Assembly: GCF_000585995.1 (NCBI RefSeq)
Contig: NZ_CP007410.1
Location: 1,329,430-1,393,429, forward strand
DNA from: Pseudomonas brassicacearum
Lineage (GTDB): Bacteria > Pseudomonadota > Gammaproteobacteria > Pseudomonadales > Pseudomonadaceae
DNA length: 64,000 nucleotides
Reading direction: 5' to 3'
How positions within the stretch are numbered: the first letter of the stretch is position 1; each line of letters opens with the position of its first letter. The notes beneath the pieces are model-generated. The model worked only from the letters and a program-made list of their open reading frames with translations. It had not been told where the DNA came from and did not search any database. The position numbers were made by a program, and so were the translations under genes. Positions 8,174-17,840 of the stretch are shown piece after piece.

Positions 8174-10672
8174 TCAAAGGTCGGGGCTGACGGCGATCTC
8201 CGCCGCGTCTTCACTGCGATGCAACGCCACCTGGCGGATCGACAGGCGAATCTCCGCCGGCAGCACCCGCTTGGCCGCGCCTTCGGCCAGTTCGCCCAGC
8301 AGTTCGTGGTAGCTGAGTTTGCCGGCCTCGTCGCGGCGCAGCACATCCAGGTCCAGCATCGTCTGGATGAAGTGGCGGAACAGGCTCTTGTCGAAGAACT
8401 CCGGAGCGTTCAAGCCGTGCAGGATCGACAGGCGCTGGGCCATGACCGTGCAAAGGTCTTCCAGTTCTTCGGCGCTGACCGTGTTCTGGCCGCTGTTGAG
8501 CAGCAGTGAGACGGTCATGTAGAAGCGTTGCAAGGTCTGGGCGATGCTTTTGGACAACAGGGTCAGCAGCACGAAGTGCCGCGAGCTCGGCGCCGGGCGC
8601 AGGTACAGGTCGTTTTCGAAACGCAGCAGGCCTTGTTCGACGAATGCTTCGAGCCACTGGTCGACCACGCCGTCCAGTTCTTCCAGCGACCAGCGAATGA
8701 ACAGCTCCGATTGCAGGTACGGGTACAAGGCGCGGGTGTAGCGCAGGATCTGCTCGCGGCTCATGCGTGAGCTGCTCTGGAAGAAGCTGGCGAGCAACGC
8801 CGGCAAGGCGAAGATGTGCAGCACGTTGTTGCGGTAGTAGGTCATCAGCACCGCGTTCTGTTCATCCAGATACAGAATCTTGCCCAGGGCATCGCTCTGT
8901 TCCGACAGCAGGTCCATGCCTTTTACGTGCTCGATCAGCGCTTGGCCGTCGCCTTCGGGGAGGGTGGTGTGGGGCGAATACGGCACTTTGCGCAACAGCG
9001 CCAGGTACAGGTCCAGCACCCGGGCCATGGCGCGGTCGTCCAGGGCCAGGCGGCTGGTGGAGAGCAGCGCCAGGGCCACGAGGTTGACCGGGTTGATGGC
9101 CGCAGCTTCGTTCAGGTGCCGGGCCACACGCTCGCCGAGGCGGTGGGTGGTCGCGTTGAGCCAGGCTGGCTTGAATTGCGGCCCCAGCTCCTGCTGGCGC
9201 CAATCGGGCTGTTCGCCGTCGAGGAATTCCGCCAGCTTGATCGGTTCGCCGAAGTTCACCGCGACCTGGCCGAAGCGTTGCTTGAGGGCACCGATGACCT
9301 TGAAGATGTCGAAGATCGATTCTTTCTTCTTGCTGGCCCCCCGCAGCTCGCCCAGGTAGGTACGGCCTTCCAGTACCCGCTCATAGCCGATGTAGACCGG
9401 CACGAAGACGATGGGCATGCGCGATGAACGCAGGAAGCTGCGCAAAGTAATGGCGAGCATGCCGGTCTTGGGTTGCAGCATGCGCCCGGTGCGCGAGCGA
9501 CCGCCCTCGACGAAGTACTCCACGGGGAAGCCCTTGGTGAACAGCGTGTGCAGGTATTCGTTGAACACGGCGGTGTAGAGCGGGTTGCCCTTGAAGGTAC
9601 GGCGCATGAAAAACGCCCCGCCACGACGCAGCAGGCTACCGATGACCGGCATATTGAGGTTGATGCCGGCGGCGATGTGCGGCGGGGTCAGGCCGTTGCG
9701 AAACAGCAGGTACGACAGCAGCAGGTAGTCGATGTGGCTGCGATGGCACGGCACGTAGATGACTTCGTGGCCCTGGGCGACGTTCTGCACGCCTTCGATG
9801 TGGTTGACCTTGATGCCGTCGTAGATCTTGTTCCAGAACCAGCTCAACACCACTTCCAGGAAGCGGATCGCGGTGTAGGTGTAGTCCGAGGCGATTTCGT
9901 TGCCGTAGCGCAGGGCCTGGGCCTTGGCTTTTTCCGGGGCGATCTTTTCCCGCTCGGCTTCCTCGGCAATAGCCTGCTTGACCAGCGGCTGGTTCAGCAG
10001 GCCCTTGACCAGGTTGCGTCGGTGGGAAATATCCGGGCCGATGACCGCCGCTTTCAGATTGCGAAAGTGCACCCGCAGGATCCGCTGGGCCATGCGCACG
10101 GTGCGTTCGTGGCCCTTGTCATGCTCGATCAGCTCGCGCAGATGGATCGGCGCGGAGAACTGCACGCGGGTCTTGCGCCCCAGGATCATGATGCTCAGCA
10201 AGCGGCGCAGACGTCCGGTGACGGCCCAGCTGTCAGCGAACAACAGTTTCCACGGGCTGGATTCGCTGTCAGGCGATTGGCCCCAGAACACGCTGACCGG
10301 AATGATCTGTGCGTCTTCGGCAGCGTTGTGGGACAGGGCATTGACCAGCCGCGTCAGGGTCGGCGGCGCACCACGTTTGTCCTGGCGTCCGAGCCAGTCC
10401 GGCGCCGGTGTCAGGTAGAAAAACGCCGCCGGCTCCAACAGGTTGCCCACTGAGACCGGCAGCACCGGACGCGGCAGGCCCGCCTTGGTGCACTCGGTGT
10501 CGAGCACGGCCAGGTCGGTGAGCGAAGGATCTTGCAGGACGTAGAACACCGGACGACTGCGGTCGAGGTTGAGGGTGAAGGACGACTGGTTGATCGTCTC
10601 GGAGCGAACCCAGAGGTACAACAATCGGCGCAGGGTGCCAAACACAAGACGGCGGAACGGGGAGCGGGTCAT
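8174..10672 (-). CDS. plsB: PlsB, glycerol-3-phosphate 1-O-acyltransferase
   Basis: 832 aa from the ATG at 10672; the in-frame extension to 10747 is unlikely. PlsB transfers an acyl chain to position 1 of glycerol-3-phosphate, the first step of phospholipid synthesis, at the inner membrane. The acyltransferase motif HRSHID puts the catalytic pair at His310 and Asp315 (E. coli H306/D311). Motif III is [10 protein letters not shown] about 75 residues later, followed by a proline-containing motif IV ([10 protein letters not shown]). Length and motif spacing fit the E. coli-type enzyme. It stands as a single gene, divergent from the cold-shock gene. Confidence 0.95.
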   Translation of the reverse strand: MTRSPFRRLVFGTLRRLLYLWVRSETINQSSFTLNLDRSRPVFYVLQDPSLTDLAVLDTECTKAGLPRPVLPVSVGNLLEPAAFFYLTPAPDWLGRQDKRGAPPTLTRLVNALSHNAAEDAQIIPVSVFWGQSPDSESSPWKLLFADSWAVTGRLRRLLSIMILGRKTRVQFSAPIHLRELIEHDKGHERTVRMAQRILRVHFRNLKAAVIGPDISHRRNLVKGLLNQPLVKQAIAEEAEREKIAPEKAKAQALRYGNEIASDYTYTAIRFLEVVLSWFWNKIYDGIKVNHIEGVQNVAQGHEVIYVPCHRSHIDYLLLSYLLFRNGLTPPHIAAGINLNMPVIGSLLRRGGAFFMRRTFKGNPLYTAVFNEYLHTLFTKGFPVEYFVEGGRSRTGRMLQPKTGMLAITLRSFLRSSRMPIVFVPVYIGYERVLEGRTYLGELRGASKKKESIFDIFKVIGALKQRFGQVAVNFGEPIKLAEFLDGEQPDWRQQELGPQFKPAWLNATTHRLGERVARHLNEAAAINPVNLVALALLSTSRLALDDRAMARVLDLYLALLRKVPYSPHTTLPEGDGQALIEHVKGMDLLSEQSDALGKILYLDEQNAVLMTYYRNNVLHIFALPALLASFFQSSSRMSREQILRYTRALYPYLQSELFIRWSLEELDGVVDQWLEAFVEQGLLRFENDLYLRPAPSSRHFVLLTLLSKSIAQTLQRFYMTVSLLLNSGQNTVSAEELEDLCTVMAQRLSILHGLNAPEFFDKSLFRHFIQTMLDLDVLRRDEAGKLSYHELLGELAEGAAKRVLPAEIRLSIRQVALHRSEDAAEIAVSPDL

Positions 10673-10761
10673 ACGGCTTCTGCATGAGTGAATGGGGTGG
10701 GGCGGTCGGTAGTGTGCCGGATTCGTCGAAAATCGGCAAAAAAGCACCGAAGTAAAGTCAG

Positions 10762-10789
10762 TTGAGAGTTTTTTCGGGTGTCATATACT
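10762..10789 (+). promoter_or_regulatory. candidate sigma-70 promoter of the cold-shock gene
   Basis: TTGAGA (10762-10767) and TATACT (10784-10789) are separated by 16 bp. The predicted start near 10796 would give a leader of about 100 nt before the ATG at 10899. That leader contains a hairpin, CGGCTT (10848-10853) with AAGCCG (10863-10868). A long leader is usual for cold-shock genes. Confidence 0.55.
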
Positions 10790-10898
10790 CGGCCAGTGAC
10801 TGCCACGGCCTCCCTTATGGACGGTCGGACGGTAGCTAACGTTCGTACGGCTTTCCATCGAAAAGCCGACTTAAAAATAAGAAATGGGAGTGAGCATC

Positions 10899-11108
10899 AT
10901 GGCAACACGCGAGACGGGCAGTGTGAAGTGGTTCAACGACGCCAAAGGCTACGGCTTCATTCAGCGTGAAGGTGCGGCGGATGTCTTCGTGCATTACCGC
11001 GCCATCCGTGGCGAAGGCCACCGTTCCCTGACTGAAGGCCAGCAGGTCGAGTACGCGGTCGTGGAAGGGCAGAAGGGCTTGCAAGCTGAGGATGTGGTGG
11101 GGTTGTAA
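10899..11108 (+). CDS. cold-shock domain protein (CspA/CapB family)
   Basis: 69 aa, one cold-shock domain. It is a small single-strand nucleic-acid binding protein, probably an RNA chaperone in the cytoplasm. RNP1 is KGYGFIQ (about residues 18-24) and RNP2 is VFVHY (31-35). The C-terminal segment [14 protein letters not shown] is typical. The ATG at 10899 follows GGGAGTGAGC. An upstream in-frame ATG at 10884 would add five residues and has no better ribosome-binding site. It is monocistronic and followed by a REP doublet. Confidence 0.92.
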   Translation: MATRETGSVKWFNDAKGYGFIQREGAADVFVHYRAIRGEGHRSLTEGQQVEYAVVEGQKGLQAEDVVGL

Positions 11109-11135
11109 ACCGCGCTTGCCGTCACAGTAAATCCC

Positions 11136-11224
11136 TGTGGGAGCGGGCTTGCTCGCGAATGCGGTGTATCAGTCACAAGGATATTGCCTGACACACCGCA
11201 TTCGCGAGCAAGCCCGCTCCCACA
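11136..11224. repeat. REP doublet (type A)
   Basis: Inverted GTGGGAGCGGGCTTGCTCGC units at about 11137-11160 and 11200-11223. The inner sequences GCGGTGT and ACACCGC also pair, so the whole block can fold as one long hairpin. It lies between convergent genes. Confidence 0.85.
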
Positions 11225-11280
11225 TTGGGATTTGTTCAAGTTGCTTCGGGCCGTGCAATCGCAACAGTCTTATCCGACTG

Positions 11281-11658
11281 TCAGGCCGTCTTCCAGGTAA
11301 TCTCTTCCTCCCCATCAACGCTGATGCGAATCCAGCGATCCGCTGATTCCTCACCTTCTTCCTCCACCCACGAGCCAGGCGCGCAACGCACTTCGACATT
11401 CAGTGCGGCGAAGGCCGCGCGGGCGCAGGCGATGTCGTCTTCCCACGGGGTCTGGTCGCTTTCCAGGTACAGGCTGTTCCACTTGCCCACGGCCTTGGGC
11501 AGCCAGGTCACCGGGATGTTGCCGGCCTTGCACTTGTAGGTCTGGCCTTTCTGCACCCATTCGCTGCACGGGCCCAGGGCCTGGCTGAGCCAGGCGGCGA
11601 TGGCCTTGTGGTCGACGTCGGCGTCTTTGAGGTAAATCTCGATATCGGGTTGGCGCAT
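11281..11658 (-). CDS. conserved hypothetical cytoplasmic protein
   Basis: 125 aa from the ATG at 11658 (MRQPDIEIYLKDADVDHKAI). An in-frame start at 11736 would add 26 low-complexity residues. There is no signal peptide or membrane segment. Visible features are two Cys (CSEW and YKCKAG), a Trp-rich middle (TWLPKAVGKWNSLYLES) and an acidic C-terminal part. The composition suggests a compact cytoplasmic protein. I do not recognise a functional family. Its neighbour upstream on the same strand is rlmA, 82 bp away. Confidence 0.75.
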   Translation of the reverse strand: MRQPDIEIYLKDADVDHKAIAAWLSQALGPCSEWVQKGQTYKCKAGNIPVTWLPKAVGKWNSLYLESDQTPWEDDIACARAAFAALNVEVRCAPGSWVEEEGEESADRWIRISVDGEEEITWKTA

Positions 11659-11740
11659 GGATGTCCTCGCTGCGGTCTTGAAAAATCCATTCGCGGATTT
11701 AACGGGCCCCGAGCGGTTGCCCGGGGCCGGAATCAAAAGG

Positions 11741-12550
11741 TTATTGAAGAACGAAATAATCGTAGCGCATCGACACGCTGACCTCGAACGGCGCGGCTTG
11801 CTCGATCACGCTGGCACGGCGTTCGGCACTGGCGCGCCAGCCGTGGGGCGTCATGGCCAGCAGGTTGGCGCGGTCCTGGCCACTGTCGAGCGTCAGCTTG
11901 AATTCGAGGGTTTCGCTGTGGTCCAGGACCATGCCCGAAGGCACCAGGGCCAGGTGCTTGTCATCGGTGTACTCGCGCACTTCGTCGTACAACCGCTCGC
12001 GCAATTCCATCAGATGGCCGGCGGTCGGACCGACTTTCATCAAGCCGCCGCCCGGGCTGAGCAGGCGTTTGGCCTCCTGCCAGTCCAGCGGGCTGAACAC
12101 GCTGGCCAGGAACTGGCAGCAGCCGTCCGCCAACGGCACCCGGGCCATGCTGGCGATCAACCAGGTCAGTTGCGGGTTGCGTTTGCAGGCACGCTTGACC
12201 GCCTCGCGGGAAATGTCCAGGGCGTAGCCATCGGCATTGGGCAAGGCGTCAGCGATCTGCGCGGTGTAGTAGCCCTCGCCACAACCAATATCCAGCCAAC
12301 GCCCGGGTGCGCGCTCGGCGGCCAGTTCGGCCAGGCGTCGGGCAACGGGGGCGTAATGCCCGGCGTTGAGAAAATCGCGCCGGGCTTCGACCATGGCCTG
12401 GTTGTCGCCGGGGTCGCGGCTGTTCTTGTGCTGCACTGGCAACAGGTTCAGGTAACCCTGCCGCGCACGGTCGAAGCGGTGGCCGGCCGGGCACACCACG
12501 CCGTTGTCCACGGCGTTCAGCGGTTCACTGCAGATCGGGCAGGCGAGCAT
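11741..12550 (-). CDS. rlmA: RlmA-type 23S rRNA (guanine-N1)-methyltransferase
   Basis: 269 aa. The enzyme methylates N1 of a guanine in helix 35 of 23S rRNA (G745 in E. coli). The N-terminal zinc-binding site is visible as Cys4, Cys7, Cys20 and His24 (CPIC...CPAGH), followed by the class I SAM fold with WLDIGCGEGYY at residues 85-95. The start codon overlaps the dapE stop by one base (TGATG), so the two genes are translationally coupled. An RlmA paralogue acting on a nearby base (TlrB type) is less likely in this genus. Confidence 0.9.
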   Translation of the reverse strand: MLACPICSEPLNAVDNGVVCPAGHRFDRARQGYLNLLPVQHKNSRDPGDNQAMVEARRDFLNAGHYAPVARRLAELAAERAPGRWLDIGCGEGYYTAQIADALPNADGYALDISREAVKRACKRNPQLTWLIASMARVPLADGCCQFLASVFSPLDWQEAKRLLSPGGGLMKVGPTAGHLMELRERLYDEVREYTDDKHLALVPSGMVLDHSETLEFKLTLDSGQDRANLLAMTPHGWRASAERRASVIEQAAPFEVSVSMRYDYFVLQ

Positions 12551-13701
12551 CAGGCGAGCAACTTGATCAGCGTCTTGTAGTAGATCTCGGTCAGCACATC
12601 GAGATCGGCCGCCAGCACGCGCTCGTTGACCTGGTGGATGGTCGCGTTGACCGGCCCCAGCTCGACCACTTGGGTGCCCATGGTGGCGATAAAACGACCG
12701 TCGGACGTGCCGCCGCTGGTGGACGCTTTCGTCTCGCGGCCGGTGACGTCCTTGATGCTCGACGACACCGCGTCCAGCAACGCCCCTGGCTCGGTAAGGA
12801 ACGGCAGGCCGGACAATGCCCAGTCGATGTGCCAGTCCAACTGGTGCTTGTCGAGGATATCGGCGACGCGCTGTTGCAGGCCTTCGACGGTAGATTCAGT
12901 GGAGAAACGGAAGTTGAAAACCGCTTCCAAGTCACCGGGGATCACATTGGTCGCGCCGGTGCCGGCGTTGAGGTTGGAGATCTGGAAGCTGGTGGGCGGG
13001 AAGAAGTCGTTACCGTGGTCCCAATGCTCGGCGGCCAACTCTGCCAGCGCTGGAGCGGCCAGGTGAATCGGGTTCTTCGCCAAGTGTGGATAAGCCACGT
13101 GGCCCTGTTTGCCGCGCACCGTCAGCTTCGCGCCAAGGGAACCGCGCCGGCCATTCTTGACCACGTCGCCCACCAGGGTGGTGCTCGACGGTTCGCCGAC
13201 GATGCACCAGTCCAGCCGCTCCTGACGCGCCTTGAGGCGTTCGACCACGGCTTTGGTGCCATGGTGGGCCGGGCCTTCTTCATCGCTGGTGATCAGGAAG
13301 GTCAGCGAGCCCTTGTGGTCCGGGTAGTCGGCGACGAAGCGCTCGGCCGCCACGATCATCGCCGCCAGGCTGCCCTTCATGTCTGCCGCGCCACGGCCGC
13401 AAAGCATGCCGTGCTCATCGATGACCGCATCGAACGGGTCGAGCTGCCAGGCTTGCACCGGACCGGTCGGCACCACATCGGTGTGCCCGGCGAAACACAG
13501 CACCGGGCCGTCATGCTTGCCGTGGCTGGCCCAGAAGTTATCCACATCCTCGATGCGCATCGGCTCAAGCTTGAAACCGGCGTTGCCCAGGCGCTGCATC
13601 ATCAGTTTCTGGCAATCGGCATCCACCGGCGTCACGGACGGACGGCGGATCAGGTCGCAGGCGAGTTGCAGGGTCGGCGAGAGGTCGGCGTGGGCCGTCA
13701 T
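12550..13701 (-). CDS. dapE: DapE, succinyl-diaminopimelate desuccinylase
   Basis: 383 aa from the ATG at 13701. It hydrolyses N-succinyl-LL-diaminopimelate to LL-DAP and succinate in the lysine and peptidoglycan precursor pathway. It is an M20-family di-zinc peptidase. Metal and catalytic residues visible are GHTD (His73, Asp75), GAADMKG (Asp107) and SDEEGPA (Glu141 catalytic, Glu142), with the C-terminal metal His in NATIHQVNE. Together with dapD (16.8 kb) and dapC (23.2 kb) it makes three consecutive pathway enzymes in one region. It is operonic with rlmA. Confidence 0.96.
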   Translation of the reverse strand: MTAHADLSPTLQLACDLIRRPSVTPVDADCQKLMMQRLGNAGFKLEPMRIEDVDNFWASHGKHDGPVLCFAGHTDVVPTGPVQAWQLDPFDAVIDEHGMLCGRGAADMKGSLAAMIVAAERFVADYPDHKGSLTFLITSDEEGPAHHGTKAVVERLKARQERLDWCIVGEPSSTTLVGDVVKNGRRGSLGAKLTVRGKQGHVAYPHLAKNPIHLAAPALAELAAEHWDHGNDFFPPTSFQISNLNAGTGATNVIPGDLEAVFNFRFSTESTVEGLQQRVADILDKHQLDWHIDWALSGLPFLTEPGALLDAVSSSIKDVTGRETKASTSGGTSDGRFIATMGTQVVELGPVNATIHQVNERVLAADLDVLTEIYYKTLIKLLA

Positions 13702-13740
13702 GGAAAACTCCGGAAACATGGAAAGGAGACACGGATCTCT

Positions 13741-13827
13741 GTGGGAGCGGGCTTGCTCGCGAAGGCGGTGTGTCAGTCACACATGTATCGCCTGATACAC
13801 CGCTTTCGCGAGCAAGCCCGCTCCCAC
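13741..13827. repeat. REP doublet (type A) upstream of dapE
   Basis: Inverted GTGGGAGCGGGCTTGCTCGCGAA units at 13741-13763 and about 13804-13827, with complementary flanks (GGCGGTGT and ATACACCGC). It is one of two such doublets in the 397-bp gap between the divergent dapE and tcdA genes. Confidence 0.85.
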
Positions 13828-13945
13828 AGGTCCTGAGTTCGGCCGTTGGATTGCATTTGGGCCAAGGTTCGCAAAATGGCGGTTATCTTATAGCAAAACG
13901 ACCACCATGGGCCCAAGTATGCCGACGGTGTGTGACACAGAACCT

Positions 13946-14033
13946 GTGGGAGCGGGCTTGCTCGCGATGGCGTCGGATCAGCCAGCATCGATGTCGACTG
14001 ATACACCGCCATCACGAGCAAGCTCGCTCCCAC
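13946..14033. repeat. REP doublet (type A) upstream of tcdA
   Basis: Inverted units at about 13946-13968 and 14012-14033. The right copy has one change (ATCACGAGCAAGC instead of ATCGCGAGCAAGC). Between this doublet and the previous one (13828-13945) I see no further element. Unusually, these REPs lie between divergent rather than convergent genes. Confidence 0.85.
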
Positions 14034-14098
14034 AGAGGTTTTGCTTAAATTGCCGAGACAAAGCCCTATAATGCGCGCCGGTTTTTGGGGTATTGGTC

Positions 14099-14911
14099 AT
14101 GAGTACAGAAGATCCACGGTTTGCCGGCATCGCCCGTTTGTATGGCATCGACGGCTTGGAGCGCCTGCGGGCGGCGCACGTCGCGATTGTCGGCGTGGGC
14201 GGCGTCGGTTCCTGGGCGGCGGAAGCCATCGCCCGTTGTGGCGTGGGCGAGATTTCGCTGTTTGACCTGGACGATGTCTGCGTCAGCAACGCCAACCGTC
14301 AGCTGCATGCCTTGGACAGCACCGTCGGCAAACCCAAGGTCGAGGTGATGGCCGAGCGGCTGCGGGGGATCAACCCTGACTGCACGGTGCATGCGGTGGC
14401 CGACTTCGTCACCCGCGACACCATGGCCGAATACATCACGCCAAACATCGATTGCGTGATCGACTGCATCGACAGCGTCAACGCCAAGGCTGCGCTGATC
14501 GCTTGGTGCAAGCGCCGCAAGATCCAGATCATCACCACCGGCGGCGCGGGCGGGCAGATCGACCCGACGCTGATCCAGGTCTGCGACTTGAACCGCACGT
14601 TCAACGATCCGCTGGCCTCGAAAGTGCGTTCGACCCTGCGCCGCGACTACGGTTTTTCCCGCACCGTGACCCGTCACTACAGCGTGCCCTGTGTGTTCTC
14701 CACCGAACAGCTGCGCTATCCGAAACCGGACGGCAGCATTTGCTTGCAGAAGAGTTTTGTCGGTGATGGCGTCAAGCTCGACTGCGCCGGTGGGTTTGGC
14801 GCGGTGATGATGGTCACGGCGACGTTCGGCATGGTCGCGGCGACCAAGGCTGTGGATAAGATCGTGGCCGGAGTGCGGCGGCCGGCGGATAGGGTCAAGC
14901 CTGGCCAGTGA
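14099..14911 (+). CDS. tcdA: TcdA, tRNA threonylcarbamoyladenosine dehydratase
   Basis: 270 aa from the ATG at 14099. It is an E1-like, ATP-dependent enzyme that cyclises t6A37 of ANN-decoding tRNAs to ct6A. The ThiF/MoeB nucleotide-binding loop is VAIVGVGGVGSWAAE (about residues 28-42), followed by DLDDVCVSNANRQ (56-68) with the conserved Asn and Arg. A TATAAT hexamer at 14067-14072 may be its -10, but no convincing -35 is seen. It converges with csdE-csdA, which supply the sulfur-relay partners known to work with TcdA in E. coli. Confidence 0.94.
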   Translation: MSTEDPRFAGIARLYGIDGLERLRAAHVAIVGVGGVGSWAAEAIARCGVGEISLFDLDDVCVSNANRQLHALDSTVGKPKVEVMAERLRGINPDCTVHAVADFVTRDTMAEYITPNIDCVIDCIDSVNAKAALIAWCKRRKIQIITTGGAGGQIDPTLIQVCDLNRTFNDPLASKVRSTLRRDYGFSRTVTRHYSVPCVFSTEQLRYPKPDGSICLQKSFVGDGVKLDCAGGFGAVMMVTATFGMVAATKAVDKIVAGVRRPADRVKPGQ

Positions 14912-14919
14912 GCGCTTTT

Positions 14920-15035
14920 GTGGCGAGGGAGCTTGCTCCCGCTGGGCCGCGAAGCGGCCCCCCATTGGCGGCGTCAATCATGCTGAATCCAAGGCGGCTG
15001 CTTCGCAGCCGAGCGGGAGCAAGCTCCCTCGCCAC
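14920..15035. repeat. REP doublet (type B)
   Basis: Inverted copies of the GTGGCGAGGGAGCTTGCTCCC unit with GGCCGC/GCGGCC arms, at about 14920-14962 and 14989-15035. It separates the convergent tcdA and csdE genes. The csdE stop begins within 3 bases of the right arm. Confidence 0.88.
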
Positions 15036-15037
15036 AA

Positions 15038-15445
15038 TCATTGGCGGGTCAACTCAAACATCCGCTTCAACACCGCATTCAAGCCATTGCTACGCGACGG
15101 CGATAGCTGCCGCGATAATCCCAGCTGATTGAACCAATCCGGCAGATCCACTTGCTGCAACTCCTCAGCGGTCAACCCATTGACCCGCGCCAGCAGCAAC
15201 GTCACCAACCCGCGGATCAACCGCGCATCGCTGCTGGCGGAAAACTGCCAGTGCCCGTCGTGCAAGTGACCCACCAACCACACCTGGCTTTCACAGCCGT
15301 GGACGAGGTTGGCCTCGCACTTGTCCTCGTCGCTTAACGGCGGCAAACGTTCGCCCCATTGCATCAGCAGCCGGGCCCGTTGTTCCCAACCTGAGGCGTC
15401 CTGGAAAACCTGCAGCGCCGCGGCGGCATCGGCCGGCAGGTTCAT
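15038..15445 (-). CDS. csdE: CsdE, SufE-family sulfur acceptor
   Basis: 135 aa. It accepts persulfide sulfur from the cysteine desulfurase CsdA and passes it on. The acceptor Cys is Cys51 in VHGCESQVW, the SufE/CsdE signature. The start overlaps the csdA stop by 4 bp (ATGA), so the two are co-translated. With convergent tcdA next door, the set matches the E. coli CsdA-CsdE-CsdL (TcdA) module. SufE itself is the alternative name, but no other suf gene is nearby. Confidence 0.93.
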   Translation of the reverse strand: MNLPADAAAALQVFQDASGWEQRARLLMQWGERLPPLSDEDKCEANLVHGCESQVWLVGHLHDGHWQFSASSDARLIRGLVTLLLARVNGLTAEELQQVDLPDWFNQLGLSRQLSPSRSNGLNAVLKRMFELTRQ

Positions 15446-16647
15446 CGGAGCATCTCCAAGGCCTGGTCCAGGGCGTCGAAGAAACGTTCGATGTCGGCGG
15501 AGTCGTTGTACAGTGCCAGCGACACGCGGATCGCCCCGGAAAGCTTCAGATGCTTGAACAGCGGCATGGCGCAGTGATGCCCGGCGCGCACGGCGATGCC
15601 TTGCTCGGTCAGCAGGTGGGCCAGGTCGGCGTTGTGCACGTCTTCGACCACGAAACTGACCAGGGCCAGGCGCGGATTGCCCACCAGGCGCACGCCATTG
15701 CGCGCCAGCAGGCCGTGCAACAGATAGTCGTGCAGCGCCGTTTCATGATCGATGAGCGCTTGCGGGTCGAGACCGGACAGGTAATCCAGGGTCGCCCCCA
15801 GCCCGATCACGCCGGCAATCGGCGGTGTACCGGCCTCAAAGCCAAGCGGCGCCGGGCGGAAGGTTGCGCTGTGGTAATCGGCCTGTTGCACCATCTCGCC
15901 GCCGAACTGCCAGTGGCGCAGTGTCTGAAGCGCTTCGGTGCGGCCGTACAGCACGCCCAAGCCTTCGGGGCCGTAGAGCTTGTGGCTGGAAAATACATAG
16001 AAATCGCAACCCAGGGCCTGCACGTCATGACGGCCATGGACCACGCCCTGGGCGCCGTCGATCACCGTCAACGCACCTTGGGCCTTGGCCAGTGCCAGCA
16101 GCGCCGGCAAGGGCTGCCAGGTGCCCAGCACGTTGGACAACTGACTCACCGCCAGCAGCCGCGTGCGCGGGCCGATCAGCTCGGCGGCGGCGCCCAGGTC
16201 GATCACCCCGTCGGCATTCAGCGGCAACACCACCAGCGTCAACGAGCGGCGTTCGGCCAGTTGTTGCCAGGGCAGCAGGTTGGCGTGGTGTTCCAGGGCG
16301 CTGATGACGATTTCATCGCCCGGGTTGAATAGATGTTCCAGCCCGTAGGCCAGCAGGTTCAACGCGGAAGTCGCGCCATGGGTGAAGACGATCTGCCCGC
16401 AATTGCTGGCGTTGAGCCATTGCGCCACCTTGAGGCGGCTGTCTTCGAAGGCCTGGGTGGCGTGGGCGCCCGGCAGATGTTGCGCACGGTGCACGTTGGC
16501 CGCGCCATTGGCGTAGTAATGCGCCAGGGCGTCCAGCAGGGCTTGGGGTTTTTGCGTGGTGGCGGCGTTGTCCAGGTAGGTCTGGCCTTGCCGTTGCAGG
16601 GCGGCGATGGCCGGGAAATCGGCGCGCCAGGGGGATTGGATCAACAT
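15442..16647 (-). CDS. csdA: CsdA, class II cysteine desulfurase
   Basis: 401 aa from the ATG at 16647. The in-frame extension beyond that runs through a REP and is not plausible. It is a PLP enzyme converting L-cysteine to alanine and enzyme-bound persulfide. The PLP lysine is Lys223 in SSHKLYGPEGLG and the catalytic Cys is Cys359 in AGHHCAMPLF. The N-terminal TYLDNAATTQKP motif (23-34) is typical of the SufS/CsdA group. It is followed by csdE with a 4-bp overlap. SufS is the closest alternative; the csdE and tcdA neighbours favour CsdA. Confidence 0.94.
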   Translation of the reverse strand: MLIQSPWRADFPAIAALQRQGQTYLDNAATTQKPQALLDALAHYYANGAANVHRAQHLPGAHATQAFEDSRLKVAQWLNASNCGQIVFTHGATSALNLLAYGLEHLFNPGDEIVISALEHHANLLPWQQLAERRSLTLVVLPLNADGVIDLGAAAELIGPRTRLLAVSQLSNVLGTWQPLPALLALAKAQGALTVIDGAQGVVHGRHDVQALGCDFYVFSSHKLYGPEGLGVLYGRTEALQTLRHWQFGGEMVQQADYHSATFRPAPLGFEAGTPPIAGVIGLGATLDYLSGLDPQALIDHETALHDYLLHGLLARNGVRLVGNPRLALVSFVVEDVHNADLAHLLTEQGIAVRAGHHCAMPLFKHLKLSGAIRVSLALYNDSADIERFFDALDQALEMLR

Positions 16648-16681
16648 ACTTACGGGCCCCGCAGGATATGCGCCGGACCCT

Positions 16682-16752
16682 GTGGGAGCGGGCTTGCTCG
16701 CGAAGCCTTTCGGCGGCCTTGAGGGCGCCTTCGCGAGCAAGCTCGCTCCCAC
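16682..16752. repeat. REP doublet (type A)
   Basis: Inverted units at 16682-16704 and about 16730-16752 around a short G/C-rich centre. It lies between dapD and csdA, which are transcribed in the same direction. Confidence 0.85.
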
Positions 16753-16773
16753 AGGTGGACTGTGTGAAGCGGC

Positions 16774-17808
16774 TTAGTTGTGCGCGTGCAGTGCTTCGTT
16801 CAGCTCGATGGCCGACTTATGGGTCTTGCATTCCACCGCGCCGGTCTCGGAATTGCGGCGGAACAACAGGTCGGGCTGGCCGGCCAGGTCGCGGGCCTTG
16901 ACCACTTTCACCAGTTGGTTGTTTTCGTCCAGCAGGGCGACTTTGGTGCCGGCGGTCACGTACAGGCCCGACTCCACGGTGTTGCGGTCGCCCAGTGGGA
17001 TACCGATGCCGGCGTTGGCACCGATCAGGCAGCCTTCGCCGACCTTGATCACAATGTTACCGCCACCCGACAAGGTGCCCATGGTGGAGCAGCCGCCGCC
17101 CAGGTCCGAACCCTTGCCGACGAACACGCCCGCCGAGACACGGCCTTCGATCATGCCCGGGCCTTCGGTGCCGGCGTTGAAGTTGACGAAACCTTCGTGC
17201 ATCACGGTGGTGCCTTCGCCCACGTAGGCGCCCAGGCGAACCCGTGCGGCATCGGCGATACGCACGCCGGCCGGAACCACGTAGTCAGTCATTTTCGGGA
17301 ACTTGTCCACCGAGAACACTTCCAGCAACTCGCCGCGCAGACGGGCTTCGAGCTGGTGCTCGGCCAGTTCGCTCAGGTCGATCGCGCCCTGGCTGGTCCA
17401 GGCCACGTTCGGCAGCAGTGGGAAGATGCCGGCCAGGTTCAGGCCGTGGGGCTTGACCAGGCGATGGGACAGCAGGTGCAGCTTGAGGTAAGCCTCAGGC
17501 GTGGAGCTCAGTTGCCCATCTTCGGCCAGCAGGGTAGCGACCAGCGGCTTGTGGCTTTCGGCCAGGCGGGTCAGCAGTGCGGCTTGCGCGGCATCGACAC
17601 CCTTGAGGGCTTCAGCCAGTTGCGAAGCCTGGGCGGTGGTGAAGGTGATGGCCTGGTTGCCTTCGCTGTAGCCGAGAATCGGCGCGATGGCTTTGATGAT
17701 GTCAGCCGACGGATTGAGCAGTGGCTGTGCGTAGAACACTTCCAGCCAGGCGCCTTGACGGTTTTGAGTGCCGACACCAAAGGCCAGGCTGAACAGGGTA
17801 GTGGACAT
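16774..17808 (-). CDS. dapD: DapD, tetrahydrodipicolinate N-succinyltransferase
   Basis: 344 aa, the long form found in pseudomonads (about 344 rather than 274 aa). It succinylates tetrahydrodipicolinate with succinyl-CoA, opening the succinylase branch to meso-DAP and lysine. The C-terminal half is a left-handed beta-helix of hexapeptide repeats (GAYVGEGTTVMHEGFVNFNA, GRVSAGVFVGKGSDLGGG, about residues 200-290). It follows the ArsC/Spx-like gene by 32 bp on the same strand and is probably co-transcribed with it. Confidence 0.95.
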   Translation of the reverse strand: MSTTLFSLAFGVGTQNRQGAWLEVFYAQPLLNPSADIIKAIAPILGYSEGNQAITFTTAQASQLAEALKGVDAAQAALLTRLAESHKPLVATLLAEDGQLSSTPEAYLKLHLLSHRLVKPHGLNLAGIFPLLPNVAWTSQGAIDLSELAEHQLEARLRGELLEVFSVDKFPKMTDYVVPAGVRIADAARVRLGAYVGEGTTVMHEGFVNFNAGTEGPGMIEGRVSAGVFVGKGSDLGGGCSTMGTLSGGGNIVIKVGEGCLIGANAGIGIPLGDRNTVESGLYVTAGTKVALLDENNQLVKVVKARDLAGQPDLLFRRNSETGAVECKTHKSAIELNEALHAHN

Positions 17809-17840
17809 GAAATTACCTCTACAAAATGGACTGGGCAGGC

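Noticed and set aside
13741..14033. Repeated palindromes considered as a CRISPR array
   Set aside because: Units are inverted pairs with unrelated spacing, no regular spacers and no cas genes; they are REP elements.
14067..14072. TATAAT before tcdA as a full promoter
   Set aside because: A perfect -10 hexamer, but no -35 at 15-19 bp spacing, so not listed as a promoter.
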